The notes under the pieces: model-generated | What the model was told of the DNA's origin: nothing | Seen by the model: only the letters and a program-made list of their open reading frames with translations | The model's database searches: none | Translations under genes and position numbers: made by a program | In this document: one piece after another, positions 12,510 through 25,384 of the stretch | Layout: every line of letters starts with the position of its first letter | Position numbering within the stretch: the first letter of the stretch is position 1 | Source: Avena insularis | Taxonomy: Eukaryota; Streptophyta; Magnoliopsida; Poales; Poaceae | Direction of reading: 5' to 3' | Length of the DNA: 64,000 bases | Assembly: GCA_023614405.1 (NCBI GenBank) | Contig: CM042697.1 | Coordinates: forward strand, 468,144,744-468,208,743

Positions 12510-14100
12510 CTTTATGACACCTTTTGGTAACTGGAAAAACGAGATCATATACAGTACCATGTTGGTGAGTACTGAATTTATGAGTACAAGTCTTCCTCTA
12601 AGGCATAATAATTTTCCTTTCCAACTATTAAGATGTTTTTGGAGCCTTTCCTCAACAAGTTTCCATTCAGCAATTGTGAATCGGTATTCCCAGACAATTA
12701 ATTGGAAATTGCCCTTGACCACAACCGAAAATTTCAGCATATAGGTGGGCCTTGTTTTGAGCCTCACCAAAACACGACAAATTAATCTTATGAAAGTTTA
12801 TTTTCAGTCCAAAGAGCTGCTTGAATGCTGATAATATTAATTTTAGATTCTTAGATTTCTCCAGACCGTGTTCCATAAATAAGATTATATCGTTAGTGTA
12901 TTGAAAAATAGATATTCCACCATCAACAAGGTGGGGAAATTGTCTCAGAGATTTCCTAGGCTCTACTCTTTTGTTCTAGATGCAAGTCTTACCGCAGCAG
13001 AAGTCTACAACACTACAAATATTACATCTCTCTTATATTTTTATCTTTCTGCTAGAGCTTTTGAGGAGCTGGAATTGGTGCAACAGGGCATGATTGATCA
13101 ACCTTTGAGATCGGCATGTGATTCCTGGACTTATGCCTGGTGAAAGAAATATCCTGCTTGACAGTACTATGCTCATATACATTCCCATATGGTAGTGCTA
13201 GCAGTTTATAGATGGATATGGAAATCTGCATGCATACTCAAGATTAAAGTGTTTGTGTGGCTACTCCTAAGTGATAGGCTAAATACCAAGGATCTGTTAA
13301 TCAGAGGAAATTGGAAGGTCAATACTGACAAATTATGTGAGATGTGCCCTACCAATACTTATGAGGAGCGCTTCCATCTCTTTTTTAATGTAATTTCAGC
13401 AGGAGGATTTGGTCATATTTGCAAATTGATTGGACTTTGAGCAATCGCATGCAAACCGCAGTACAAGAGTCTAAAAAGGACTTTGGGAAGCCTTTCTTCA
13501 TGAGGTCATAATGCTAGCTTCTTGACACATTTGGAAACAGCGTAACAGTAAAATTTTCCAACATGAGAGATCCACCTTTGCTAGGTGTAAATATAATTTT
13601 GTACATGATATTACACTTCTAGAACATATAATTAAGAAAAAACATAGACAAAGCTTGAAGGGTTGGATAGAAAATATGTATGCTTAGTGTGTGTGTATTT
13701 TGTAATAGGTGAGTGAGGCGAGTGTTTTTTTGGCTTTCCTGTATAGTAGGCTCATAACTATTTGTACTTTTTATCCTTTATTTTAATAAATTTAACTATG
13801 GGGTTTTTGCCTCATAGTCCAGGGTCAAAAAAAAGGTGGGGAACTTGTCCTTCAGTCTGGCCATCAGCCTTGGCTCTCTCGATAAGGATAACCAACATAT
13901 CAGCCACTATATTAAGTAGTATAGGTGATAGTGTGTTCCCATGTCTCAGTCCCTTCTTGGTCTGGAAGTAATTACCATTGTCATCGTTTACTTTTATGGC
14001 AACATTACCACCTGATACAGGATTGTATGAGAGCACGCCACTCCTCCAAAAAGCCTTTCATACAGGATTGTCATATGCCTTCTCAAAGTCAATCTTGAAC
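12510..14100 (-). pseudogene. LINE reverse transcriptase remnant, interrupted
   Basis: Minus frames 14036-13850 read GNVAIKVNDDNGNYFQTKKG and ILLNIVADMLVILIERAKAD. Across the nested insertion the frame resumes at 12944 with LVDGGISIFQYTNDIILFME, then SAFKQLFGLKINFHKINLSC and WKGKLLCLRGRLVLINSVLT. The catalytic box expected as YADD is YTND here, which would abolish polymerase activity. Role in the family: target-primed reverse transcription. The rest of the enzyme is degenerate. Confidence 0.8.
12945..13832 (+). mobile_element. 5'-truncated LINE, plus strand, nested in minus-strand LINE
   Basis: This 888 bp insert ends with an A8 tail (13825-13832 region). It is flanked by AAGGTGGGGAAATTGTC (12928-12944) and AAGGTGGGGAACTTGTC (13833-13849), a 17 bp duplication with one mismatch. 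The frame 13189-13410 reads YRWIWKSACILKIKVFVWLL and LCEMCPTNTYEERFHLFFNV, the zinc-finger region downstream of LINE RT; after it a short tail frame ends near 13687, then a 3' UTR. Only the last part of the element was inserted, as is usual for target-primed reverse transcription. Confidence 0.88.
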
Positions 14101-14914
14101 ATTACATCATTTAGTTTTTTGAGTATAGTTCATAGATTGTTTCATGGAGGATTACTACACCATCTAGGATGTTTCTACCTTGCATGAACATAGTTTGAGA
14201 AGGAGGGACAACATGGTCAGCTACTTAATTTAGTCTAATCATGACAACTTGGAAATTTTAAAACTAACATTAAGAAGGTAGATTGGATAATACTATTGTA
14301 TATGTTCTGCGTTATTAATCTTAAGCAGTAAAATTATATTGCCAAAATTTAGTCTTAAAATATCCAATTGACTGACCTGTAAAACCCCTAATAAATTCAT
14401 CGGGTCCTTAGGTCCTCCTTGAAGACTTTCCAAAATGTTTGGTAAATTTTCGTTGGGAAACTATCCGTCCCTGGCGTTTTGTTATGTTTCATTTAAAAAA
14501 TAGCTTTTTTAATCTTCTCCTCGGTATAAGAGACGGTTAGAAAGTTATTTTTCTCAAAAAAAAACTTGTGGGATATCCGCCATTTGGAACTTATCCAATG
14601 AATTTCTCTTTAGAGCGTTCGTACCATTTGAGTTTCTTCTCGCGCAGTAGTCAGGCTATCTCCACATTTGATTGGCTTTTAAGCTCAATTTTTTGTGCAG
14701 ATAACAGTATGACTTCCGCAGAAGCTTCTAAGTCATCAATGATAGATAAGAGGCGTATTTTTTATTTTTTAAGGATTACAGCAATGTGTCTAACCCAACC
14801 TCGAAGAAATTTACATAAAGCACGCATTTTATTATTCCATCGCAGTATAAGCGGTTTCACCACTAATAGATTTCTCTCAAATAGCCTTGACCATCTCATA
14901 GAAACCATCATGAA

Positions 14915-15590
14915 TCATTCATCCGAGTTCAAATTGGGACTCGTGCTTAGATTTCGTGGTGATGGTGCAACATATAAAAGTAAATGAACATGATCCGATA
15001 AATCCTCAATACGCTCTAGAGCGCGAACAATTATCATAGGAAAATTTTCTTCCCACTCGGTATTCATAAGCACTTTATCTAGTTTTTTGTATGTTGACTC
15101 CGAAAGACTATTAGCCCGGGAAAACAATCTTCCTAACATGGTAACCTCTCTTAAGCCCAAGCAGTCTATAACATTATTAAACAAGAAAGGTCAATATTCA
15201 TCAAAACAGACTACTTTTCTTATGAGAAAATCTTAGCAAATTAAAGTCGCCACCTATAAATATAGGATATGTATTATCCTTTGCCAGATTCACCAGCTCA
15301 CATAAAAGGTCAGATTTATAGACATCCTGCGCGTCCCCGTAAACAGCGACTAGAGACCATATGAAATCATCAGCGTCTTTCGTATATGAAATTTTATAAA
15401 AAATTCTTCAATCAAACTAGCTAAGACTTTCATAGTCCCATCTCGGACATCTAACAGGATCCCCCGGATCTACCACGTGGCGGACATGATATCCACGTAA
15501 AGTCCACTCCACCAGATAGGCGATTGAGTAGGGCTTATGAAAAATCACGTCTACCAATCTCCAAAATACCCAGAAAATCTAACTTATAAT
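14915..15590 (-). pseudogene. LINE endonuclease domain remnant
   Basis: From high to low coordinate the minus strand reads KLDFLGILEIGRRDFS, then a frame with SLVAVYGDAQDVYKSDLLCE and IFIGGDFNLLRF, then NNVIDCLGLREVTMLGR, KLDKVLMNTEWEENFP and SDHVHLLLY. This is the apurinic-like (exonuclease-endonuclease-phosphatase, EEP) domain that nicks target DNA for LINE integration. The GGDFN and SDH motifs are visible, but several frameshifts and stops break the frame. Confidence 0.78.
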
Positions 15591-15604
15591 CTCTCACATA
15601 ACTA

Positions 15605-18547
15605 TTTTTTTTGCAAATCAAGGAGTTTTATATATTACTCAGAGTCTTTACAATCTATCAGAAGGACGTCTACAAGTAATGGTAGCTTATAATTATTAAT
15701 TGACAAACATCTCCTTCTAACAACACTATCTTTGGTAGCACATCTATGAGCTGCTTCATTAGCAGTTCTACGCACATAAGCAGTGCTAAAACTAGTAAAG
15801 AAAATACTGAACTCCTTAACTTCCTGAGTAATACCGGCAATTTTAGATGGTAAATACTAACTATCACGGTATGATGGGGAACAGATGGCCGGACTGATCT
15901 ATTGCCGTCCATCTCACTTCCACCGAACGGCCCACGCTGGCTTTGCTTCTCACATTTTTTCCTGTTAATAGCCGATCTACGCCTCGTCGGTCTGATCTCC
16001 CCGCCGCTGCTCTCCACGCCGCCCCGCGCCCTCCCATCCAGGCCATGACCTGCGCCTCCCTTGGTACGAGATCTCGCGGACCACGGAGTTCTTGTGTGGC
16101 CGCGCCTACGCCAGCGTCGCCCTTCAGGTAATTTCCCCTCCTTTTAATTCTCTAGAGATCTCTTTTTTTAGTTGCATCGCTGCGTTTGATTCAGAAGCAT
16201 TCAACTTTATTCTTATAATCATGGCGTTTTTAGTTCCTAGACGAGTTGTGCAAGGAAGTGGCTTCACTCGCACCAACCATACAGAGGGAGCTTGGGGGCG
16301 GCAGGACCAAGATGTTGGTGATGACGGATCAGCAGAGCCGTCAAGGCTATACTCCGGCCGTAGCAGCGGGCCGTAGGATCCAACTGCTTCCACTAGTACC
16401 GGACACCGTCTTTGTCCCTTAAACCACTACAAGATTCAGAAGAAGGTAATTGCAACTGACCTACGTCCTAATGTGCTCATATTTTTCTACATTTCCAAAG
16501 ACCAAATCCCCGTATTCGCTTACATATGTATATTTGTTTTTTTGCTTCCATTATGTGCAAGTTATGTTAAGATTGCCTGTTGTTTTTTGCTTCGAAATAT
16601 CCATGCTTCATATTTAAATTACTTATGCTTCTTTTCTCCGTAGAGTTTGCATTGTGTCAATTATGCTTCTATGTTTCATATTCTTAATTTGTGAAATTTT
16701 TGTGTTTCTACTATGTGCAAGTTATGTTAAGATTGCTTTTTTTAGAAAATTAAGATTACTTGTTTTTGTTGCTCCAAATCATTCATGCTTCATAATTAAA
16801 TGACTCTAAAAATTTGCACCCTTCATATAGAAGTTACTAGTGCATTCTCACTGAGTACGGTATGCATCACCTCTATTATGCTTCCATGTTTTCAAACTCG
16901 TGTTGAGCTATTTAAAATCAAATTCATTGTTGTGCTTCCACCATGTACACGCTATATTGAGATTGCACGATTATAATTCATCTAAATACCCATGCTTCCC
17001 ATTGATATCACCTTTTTCTTGCATTATGCTATATCTCAACCATGCTTCCATTATTTTATTATAGTTTAACTGATGACTCGACATGTACTATTTAGTATTT
17101 AGTATTATGTTTCTTAAATTTGCACCCATATGTTGCATGCAAGTTATGAGTTATGTTGATGTAGCATGAAATCAATGACTCAAAATAGTAATGCTTATAT
17201 GTATCATACTTATGTTGCCGAATAGTTTGTGGCAATAGATATTTGTTTCTGTTTACTTATATCAGTAATTTTCATTGCCAGGAGCATTATATTTAAACGT
17301 TACCCTAATTCTTCCGGTATTTCCTTTTCATATATGTTGCTCATCATGCAAATCCACGTCTAGCAGATTATTTTTTCTTTCAATCGGCATAACAGGGTTG
17401 CCAAATTATCTTTTCAATGAAATAATAATGCAAAGGGATTTATTTGTTTCCCGTAATGTTATGTTATTCCTTTTGTTCATTCATATGCATGTCGTGCTTC
17501 CATACCATCCATACTTTTAAATTAACTGACTTATTCAATCTTCTTAATTTTAGTTTGGCCATTTGTCATTATCAAGGAACCTAAACGAATTTTATCTGGG
17601 GGAATGGTCTCATGGTACTTCGCTTCAATGAGATTTCGGAACGGCACAAGCCACAATGCAGAGCCCTTGTTCACAAACTTGGTTTCTGGAAGCTTAAACT
17701 TCAAGAATTTTTAGCAAGCTGAACAAGTACGAGGAACAAGTGGTCCAAGCATTGGGTTGTTTCTTTGAAAGATACAAATTTCATGTACATATGAAGCAAA
17801 TATGCTTAGTACTTGAACAATGTAACCTCCAAGGGTTCATCTGTTTGCTCGCAACTTGTGTGCAGTGTTCTGTTATTTAGTGTTTGATAAAGAATTCGTA
17901 TTAGCGCAACAATAGAAATATGTATGAGCACTTTAGTGCTTCCATTATATGCTATACAAGATATGTATCAATGGTTAGAGGGGGGGCATATTCGTAAGGT
18001 GTTGCAAATAGTATTCATAGAAGATTGAAGCACTATAATAGTTGTTAATTAGTTAGGGAAGCAAATATTTAGATATATCAAGAAACATGTATTATTGACT
18101 GATATTGAAACATATATTATAAGAGATGAAGCATTGTAATATTAGCTTCGAAAGCTACAAAGAAATGTAGGAAACGTGTTATATGAAGGAAGCAATACTA
18201 TAAAATAATATAGAATTTATATTGTAGACCGATGAAGCAACGATTACATCGTGATATTTTGCCAGAAGCAAATCATGTGCGATATTTTCCAGAAACAAAT
18301 CAGCCGTGATTCTTGCTGGCAGTTATTCCGGAGCAAATCGCAATTAATAGTAAGAAAGCAGGCTAATTACGAAAATCTCGCTACTAATGGCAAGGAAACA
18401 TGCACCTGCATGAGTGTACGTTCCCTCACCAATCGAACGGACGAATGAACACACATCCTATGGATCGGCACTAGTCCGATAGAAGCTTAGAGATCGGCAT
18501 CTGATTCCTAGTGGTGCCATTTCAGATCTGCCAATTCCACGTTCATT
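15605..18547 (-). mobile_element. PolyA-tailed insertion with LINE RNase H end and unknown 5' part
   Basis: On the minus strand the 3' end is a T8/A8 tail at 15605-15612. Adjacent DNA (about 15850-15615) reads AYVRRTANEAAHRCATKDS in one frame, the RNase H-like end of a plant LINE. CATAACTA flanks the tail (15597-15604) and recurs at 18548-18555, giving an 8 bp target duplication. The remaining ~2.7 kb is not LINE-like. It holds a GC-rich segment at 15870-16130 with splice-donor-like ends (CAG|GTAATT near 16127), a second GC-rich patch at 16240-16440, and AT-rich DNA in which TGCTTC or its complement recurs many times. It could be a further insertion or a chimeric retrocopy; I cannot decide. 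Confidence 0.5.
15864..16450 (+). other. Gene-like GC-rich segment (unassigned)
   Basis: GC content jumps sharply compared with the flanks, and two patches (15870-16129 and 16235-16447) end in sequences resembling 5' splice donors (CAG/GTAATT and AAG/GTAATT). The frames are short and their translations (rich in R, P, A, S) match nothing I recognise. It may be the 5' end of a captured or decayed host gene. It lies inside the 15605-18547 insertion. Confidence 0.25.
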
Positions 18548-18565
18548 CATAACTAGCCATTCTTT

Positions 18566-19094
18566 ATGTTGTGATAAGTTAAAGTAATAATGGATAGAAG
18601 ATGTGTGAGCCCACATTTGCACAATTATATACCTCTCGTGCCTTGCCCTTGCCTACAAGTTTTACCAAAGAGTTGCTTGCAAATAAAACCATGCCGAATA
18701 AAAAAAACGGAATTTGTACTATAACTAACTAACACATGATAAATTTTGGATCGACATATATGTCAAAAAATTCCTTTTTTTGTCAAAAAATAAGACATAA
18801 ACAATTTCTTTTTTTGGCATAAACAATTCCATTTCTAAATTCTTCTATTCTATTCTATGAATATAATGGACTTGGTTTGATGGTTTCTCTATGATGGACG
18901 TGGTCTGTTTTTTTTGTCGTGTTTTTTGTGGGCTTGCCTGCTGCTCTTCTTCTGGATATGGAGTCGTCACGAAAGGCCCTTCGAAAGCGTGCCAAAAGCC
19001 TAGTCACAGACGGAAGGAAGAAACCCACAGAGAGGCCCAGGATAGACGGACCGTCGTCATCGACATGTTTCCGGATACTTCGTGGTGGATAGTG
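18566..19094. other. Intergenic DNA between LINE nest and Mutator element
   Basis: AT-rich, with TTTTTTGTCAAAAAA-type runs near 18770-18820. No supported coding frame or repeat end. The short frame at 18891-19139 runs into the Mutator terminal repeat and is not considered a gene. Confidence 0.4.
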
Positions 19095-19103
19095 GGGACG
19101 GAT

Positions 19104-19275
19104 GAATTAAATTCATGGTTAGTCATTGAAGTTGCTTAGCAAAGTCAATACAGTCATTGTACAACGGGAATACGAGTTTACGGTCACTGAAGACGCGTCG
19201 GGGCATCACTCGCGGTCACCGCTCGCGCCGTAGAGAAGTATTTGATGACGTGGCGAGCTGAGGACCCACTGTCAG
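19104..19275 (+). repeat. Mutator element left terminal inverted repeat
   Basis: Opens GAATTAAATTCATGGTTAG and pairs with the complement of 20848-21020. Similarity is highest for the outer ~120 bases and weaker to CTGTCAG at 19269-19275. Confidence 0.82.
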
Positions 19276-19839
19276 ATAACTTAATATATACATAAAAATA
19301 ACCACTTATAGGAGGGCCTTTTTGCAAAACGTTCTTCCTTGGTCATGTCTCTGCTCCACCCCCGACATGTCTTGTCCCTCAAAAAATCCAGCGCCACCGT
19401 CGATGCTCCCTGCCTCCACACGCCGGCGCAAGATTCCTCCTTTTATCTTCTCCTTATTCCTCCCTTTCTCTTCCAATCTGTCAATCCTCGTCACCCCTTT
19501 CGGCCATCACCATCCTCGACGCCATCCCCTCCACGCACACAACGTGCTGGTAGCCGGTCGTGCTGCGGTTTGGCGCCGCTGCTCCGGTGACCGAGATCTT
19601 GGTGTCCACCTCGAGCGAGCCATCTGGCCTCTGATGCTGCTTGAAGCCAGCCAGTGCCGTCTCCATCTTCCTCTGCTTTTGCGGACAACACGGATGGCAG
19701 CAATTCCTCCGCCCACGCCTCGCATTCGGCCGCCGCTCCGGCTGGTGGACAGGGAAGGACAACAGATCCTCTGCCCACACATAAATCTCAGACGTAGCTC
19801 CGGCTACTACACGAGCTGGCGGGGATGCTAACGGCGGTA

Positions 19840-20564
19840 GCATGCATGGCGACCTCGACCAGATGCGAGCTCCCCCACCTCCTGTACGGCACCGCCGCCT
19901 ATGGAGCACACGGGCACAAGATTCTCCGCATGTCCCACTCCGGAGTAAAAGCAGGAGGGCAGGGAGCGGCCTCCGCCATGGCGCATCTCGAGAAGGTGGT
20001 TGCACGCCGCCCATCCTCCAAGCGAGTTGCCCTTGCCCCAGTCCCTGTGCTGCCCTGAGCAGACCGTGCTGCACCACAGCGGTGGCGCCGGCCAGGGCCT
20101 CGCCGGCCTCTCGCCCAAGAAGGTGGACTGGAGCTTCGGGCAGATGCCGACTAATTCTCACACATCGAGCAGCCGCATCGTCTGCCTCTACCGCCGCCCC
20201 TACCGTCGCCTCCGCGGCCTCGGCGTCTTCTGCTCCCGGAGCGGACGACGACGACGACGACGATTGGGACTGGGCCGGCGTCCTGCAGGGACGAGACCCG
20301 CCGAAGACGGGGCTGCTGCAGGACGTGGTGCACGAGTTCCACGCGAGCAGGCGGCCACGCGACCACGTCTGCAGCGCCGAGCCCGCGTCGGATTGGAAGC
20401 CACGGCAGGAGAGGCACGAGGCGTTCGGCGGCCTGTCGGAGGATGGCTACGAGGACGAGTTCCCAATGGTGTCGCAGGGGCTTCTGGAGGACGTGATCCA
20501 CTACCCGGCGTTCCTGCAGGTCGTGGCGGCGCCTTCCGCCACCGGTTGCAGTCGCTGGCCCTGA
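19840..20564 (+). pseudogene. GC-rich captured gene fragment inside Mutator element
   Basis: The longest plus frame (19842-20564) has a proline/arginine-rich first half that looks non-coding. Its second half is protein-like: an acidic run DDDDDDDWDWAGVL, then KTGLLQDVVHEFHASRRP, and near the end FPMVSQGLLEDVIHYPAF. The repeated GLLxDVxH pattern recalls C-terminal regions of plant transcription factors (AP2/ERF proteins come to mind), but I cannot confirm it. There is no DNA-binding domain in frame, and the frame change between halves suggests a mosaic of pieces. Treat as a host-gene fragment of unknown origin. Confidence 0.4.
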
Positions 20565-20847
20565 TGTCTCTGGCCGCTCAGCCCGCTCGATCGTGGACCG
20601 ACCGACCTAGAGTACATGCGATAGCGTGCTAGTTGGGCGGTGGTGGCGGCGTGCTAATTGGGCAGCGATGAACGAGTGGAGAGGAGGAGGCCGGCCCCGC
20701 GAGGAGGACAGCGACCGCGCGCGAGGAGGATTGGCGGCCGGCCGTGGGGACAAAGAGAGAGGAGGAGAATTGTGGGTGGGGATGACATTGGGTCCTCCAG
20801 AAATTAGAATCAAAGGGGTTTTCTGTCAAATGAATCATAACTAGAGG

Positions 20848-21020
20848 CTGACAATGGGTTCCACTCAGCGCCATATGAGCAAATACAACTCTACAATTTG
20901 CGCGGTGACGGTGAGTGACGCCCCGACACGTCTTCAGTGACCATAAACTTGTATTTCCGTTGTATAATGACTGTATTAACTTTGCTAAGCAAGTTCAACG
21001 CCTAACCATGGATTTAACTC
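20848..21020 (-). repeat. Mutator element right terminal inverted repeat
   Basis: Reverse complement opens GAGTTAAATCCATGGTTAG and pairs with 19104-19275. Its outer end lies about 90 bases from the TATA-like box of the polyubiquitin gene. Confidence 0.82.
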
Positions 21021-21029
21021 TTGACGGAC

Positions 21030-21117
21030 GGACGGACGCGCAACCGCCTCTCCGTTCCGTTCGGCTCATGCGTGACGTGACCCAGCCGGTCTCTCTAGGC
21101 CTCTCCCATCCATAAAT
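21030..21117 (+). promoter_or_regulatory. Core promoter of polyubiquitin gene
   Basis: A TATA-like CATAAAT lies at 21111-21117, followed by a pyrimidine-rich start region (from about 21140) typical of grass ubiquitin promoters. Just upstream is a bZIP-type TGACGTGAC (21073-21081). GGACGGACGGACG repeats at 21023-21035 overlap the Mutator target duplication. Everything further upstream is Mutator-element DNA, so any distal promoter must be supplied by or displaced beyond the transposon. Confidence 0.65.
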
Positions 21118-21215
21118 TCCCCTCCGCATCGACCCCTCTACCCCAATCCAGTCCCACCGATTTCGCACCGAAAAGACCGAGCGATCGATCTCAGCTCTAG
21201 CGAATCTCCATCAAG

Positions 21216-23416
<2,201 letters not shown>

Positions 23417-23640
23417 GTTCTATGGAAATCTGATTCTCGCAAGTCCGCTAGGCAGGGTGGCCTCTTGCTCCACTGTCCCTTCTGTTATGCTCAAACTCTG
23501 TTTTTATGTTGCTTCTGAGACTCATCCTGTTACGCTTTGTGAGAACAATGCTGCCTCTGGATCATCGTATACCTTGATAATAAGAATCTTTGTTATTCTG
23601 TGATTATCGTTGTCTGTCTCTTGTTTCCACTAAACTTGTC
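23417..23640 (+). other. Polyubiquitin 3' UTR (approximate)
   Basis: T-rich DNA after the stop codon contains AATAAG (23579-23584), a plausible plant near-upstream polyadenylation element. The exact cleavage site cannot be read. Short open frames at 23316-23877 are not considered genes. Confidence 0.5.
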
Positions 23641-25222
23641 TGTCGGGTTGGTTGTTTGTCAGTCCGTGTCTTCGGTGTTCTGCTGTTACAGTCTAAAGCT
23701 CTTCTGCTTTCAGTACAGCAGCGTGACTTCTATTTGAACCTGAATCTTGTGCTTAAATGTGATTTCTGTTTCTTTGCGGTGTTCTGTGCTTCTGTTGCTC
23801 GGAAGTCCGGCCATTTTAGTTTCAGAAGAAGTTCCATGTTAGGGCGAGTAAAGCAAGAGAGTAATGCAAGGATGTAAAGAATGAGGCGATAGAACAGACT
23901 GGCCAGGCTTCCAACTTGACATCGCTTTGCTAATTTTTCTAAGGATTAGATTTTTTCTTCTGCGGTTCGTGAAATTGCTGTCGCTGGTGTCTTTGAGAGT
24001 TATGCGTTACTTAGTGTTCACCAAAGGAATCAGAACAAATTAACCCTAACAAATAAGGCAAGCCTGCAGGCACAAACTCATAACGACAGCCAAGATAAGT
24101 CCTAAAAGCAACCGCAGCCAAACATTTTTAGGGAGGCAACATACACAAGATCAACTACTGAGTTGTTCATTTTGCTAGGTTATTGTGGGCTGGGCTGGGC
24201 TTTATCTCTCTCTTATACCTGGTTCCGTGGCCAACCCTCTCCAACATATACTAGACCATCAAGGCGCACGCTTGTCGCGTCCGTCCATGTTTAGTAAAGA
24301 ATGTTTGAAAAAAATGGAAAATAGAGACATTATGTATAGAACTTGAAAAAGTTTTATACAATGTGATGTGATGATACCTTATACAAATTCAGAACTCATA
24401 CACTTACATAACTGCTTACTTTTACATTTTCTCTACATAACATTCATGAGAACATAGTATAGAAAATAAATTGAGAAAAACAATACAAATTTTATCCTTT
24501 CAAGGCTTGCATCTTCTTTCTTGTGCAAAATTTAACTCTAGTATGAAATCATGTTCTCAAATAATTCAAGTCTTCCATTCTTGAGCATTAATTCAATTTA
24601 TTCATTTCATTCTGTAAACCTAAATGCCAATACGAAGTGCAGCACTAAAATTAAAGATTTCCCTCGTCATAGAGCCGATCACAAACCATCATCTAAGAAA
24701 TATGCAAGAATCAGAACTATTATAGGAGAGATAGGAATAACCAATATCTTGTTATTATGACTAATGGACACCATCCATGGATTCCATTTCAACAATAAAA
24801 ATATAGTCGACATTAGTTTGACATATCAACACAACCAGGTGAATAAGATCAAAGAAAGCTTGGCAAACCCATGCTAATATATCAAACCAATAAAATCTAA
24901 ACTCACCTCTTTGTGATCTCGGATTTATCTACATCTTCAAATCAGCGGGTTTGTTCTTTTCACTTTCGTGGCATAGTGTAACAATGAGAATCTCATATGC
25001 AACTGAAATGGCATGTCAATTTACACTCTGGTTATCCACACAAATAAGCACTTAGGCTAGCATGAAAGACGGACAAACAATTTTTTCCAATCTGAAACTT
25101 CTTACAAAAGAAATGTAGCCTCTACACATTGCAAATCGGTCAACTAAAAGTTGTTGTTGCAACTTAAGGATGGCTACGAGATGGAATAACATAGAATCTA
25201 TAGCTCACAATCAGTAAAATCA
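23641..25222. other. Gene-poor DNA downstream of polyubiquitin
   Basis: AT-rich with no supported coding frame. It holds the first copy of a direct repeat at 24160-24252 (see 27338-27478). Confidence 0.4.
24160..24252 (+). repeat. Direct repeat, copy 1
   Basis: Begins GAGTTGTTCATTTTGCTAGG and continues through GGGCTTTATCTCTCTCTTAT and CCGTGGCCAACC to CTCCAACATATA. It matches 27390-27478 closely over ~90 bases, and its first ~34 bases match 27338-27371. Confidence 0.85.
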
Positions 25223-25224
25223 TA

Positions 25225-25382
25225 CTCCCTCCGTTTAGAAATATAAGATGTTTTAGGTTTGTGAAGGAGATGTATCTAGACATCTTTTAGTGTCTAGATT
25301 CATTTGGACCTATACATTAAAAGATGTCTAGATACATCTTCTTTACAAACCTAAAACATCTTATATTTCCAAACGGAGGGAG
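25225..25382. mobile_element. Stowaway MITE (158 bp)
   Basis: Near-perfect hairpin with ends CTCCCTCCGTTTAGAAATAT and its complement. The left flank is TA (25223-25224); the right flank is CA, an altered TA. The sequence is the abundant Triticeae mariner-type MITE with an ATAAGATGTTTTAGG core arm. Non-coding. Confidence 0.93.
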
Positions 25383-25384
25383 CA

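Larger units (their letters stand above)
11184..15596 (-). mobile_element. LINE, 5'-truncated, minus strand (host of nested LINE)
   Basis: Minus-strand remnants follow the order of a grass LINE ORF2: endonuclease (about 15590-14915), linker and RT fingers (14900-14040), RT palm (14036-13850 and 12944-12510), then zinc-finger/RNase H-like tail (12500-11220). The plus-strand LINE at 12945-13832 interrupts the RT. At the 3' end the A-rich tail abuts ATAACTAGCCATTCTTT (11167-11183), and the identical 17 bases occur at 18549-18565, where I place the other copy of the target duplication. The element starts within the endonuclease, so it was truncated on insertion. Many stops make it inactive. Confidence 0.82.
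19104..21020. mobile_element. Mutator-like element (Pack-MULE-like) with ~172 bp TIRs
   Basis: The left arm (19104-19275) and the reverse complement of the right arm (20848-21020) align along their length. Shared segments include CATGGTTAG, TTGCTTAGCAAAG, AATACAGTCATT and GGTCACTGAAGACG. Long inverted repeats of this kind define Mutator-like elements. The flanks GGGACGGAT (19095-19103) and TTGACGGAC (21021-21029) match at 6 of 9 positions in register, compatible with an aged 9 bp duplication. The ~1.57 kb interior is strongly GC-rich, contains no transposase I recognise, and looks like fragments of host genes. It is therefore probably a non-autonomous, gene-fragment-carrying element. Confidence 0.82.
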
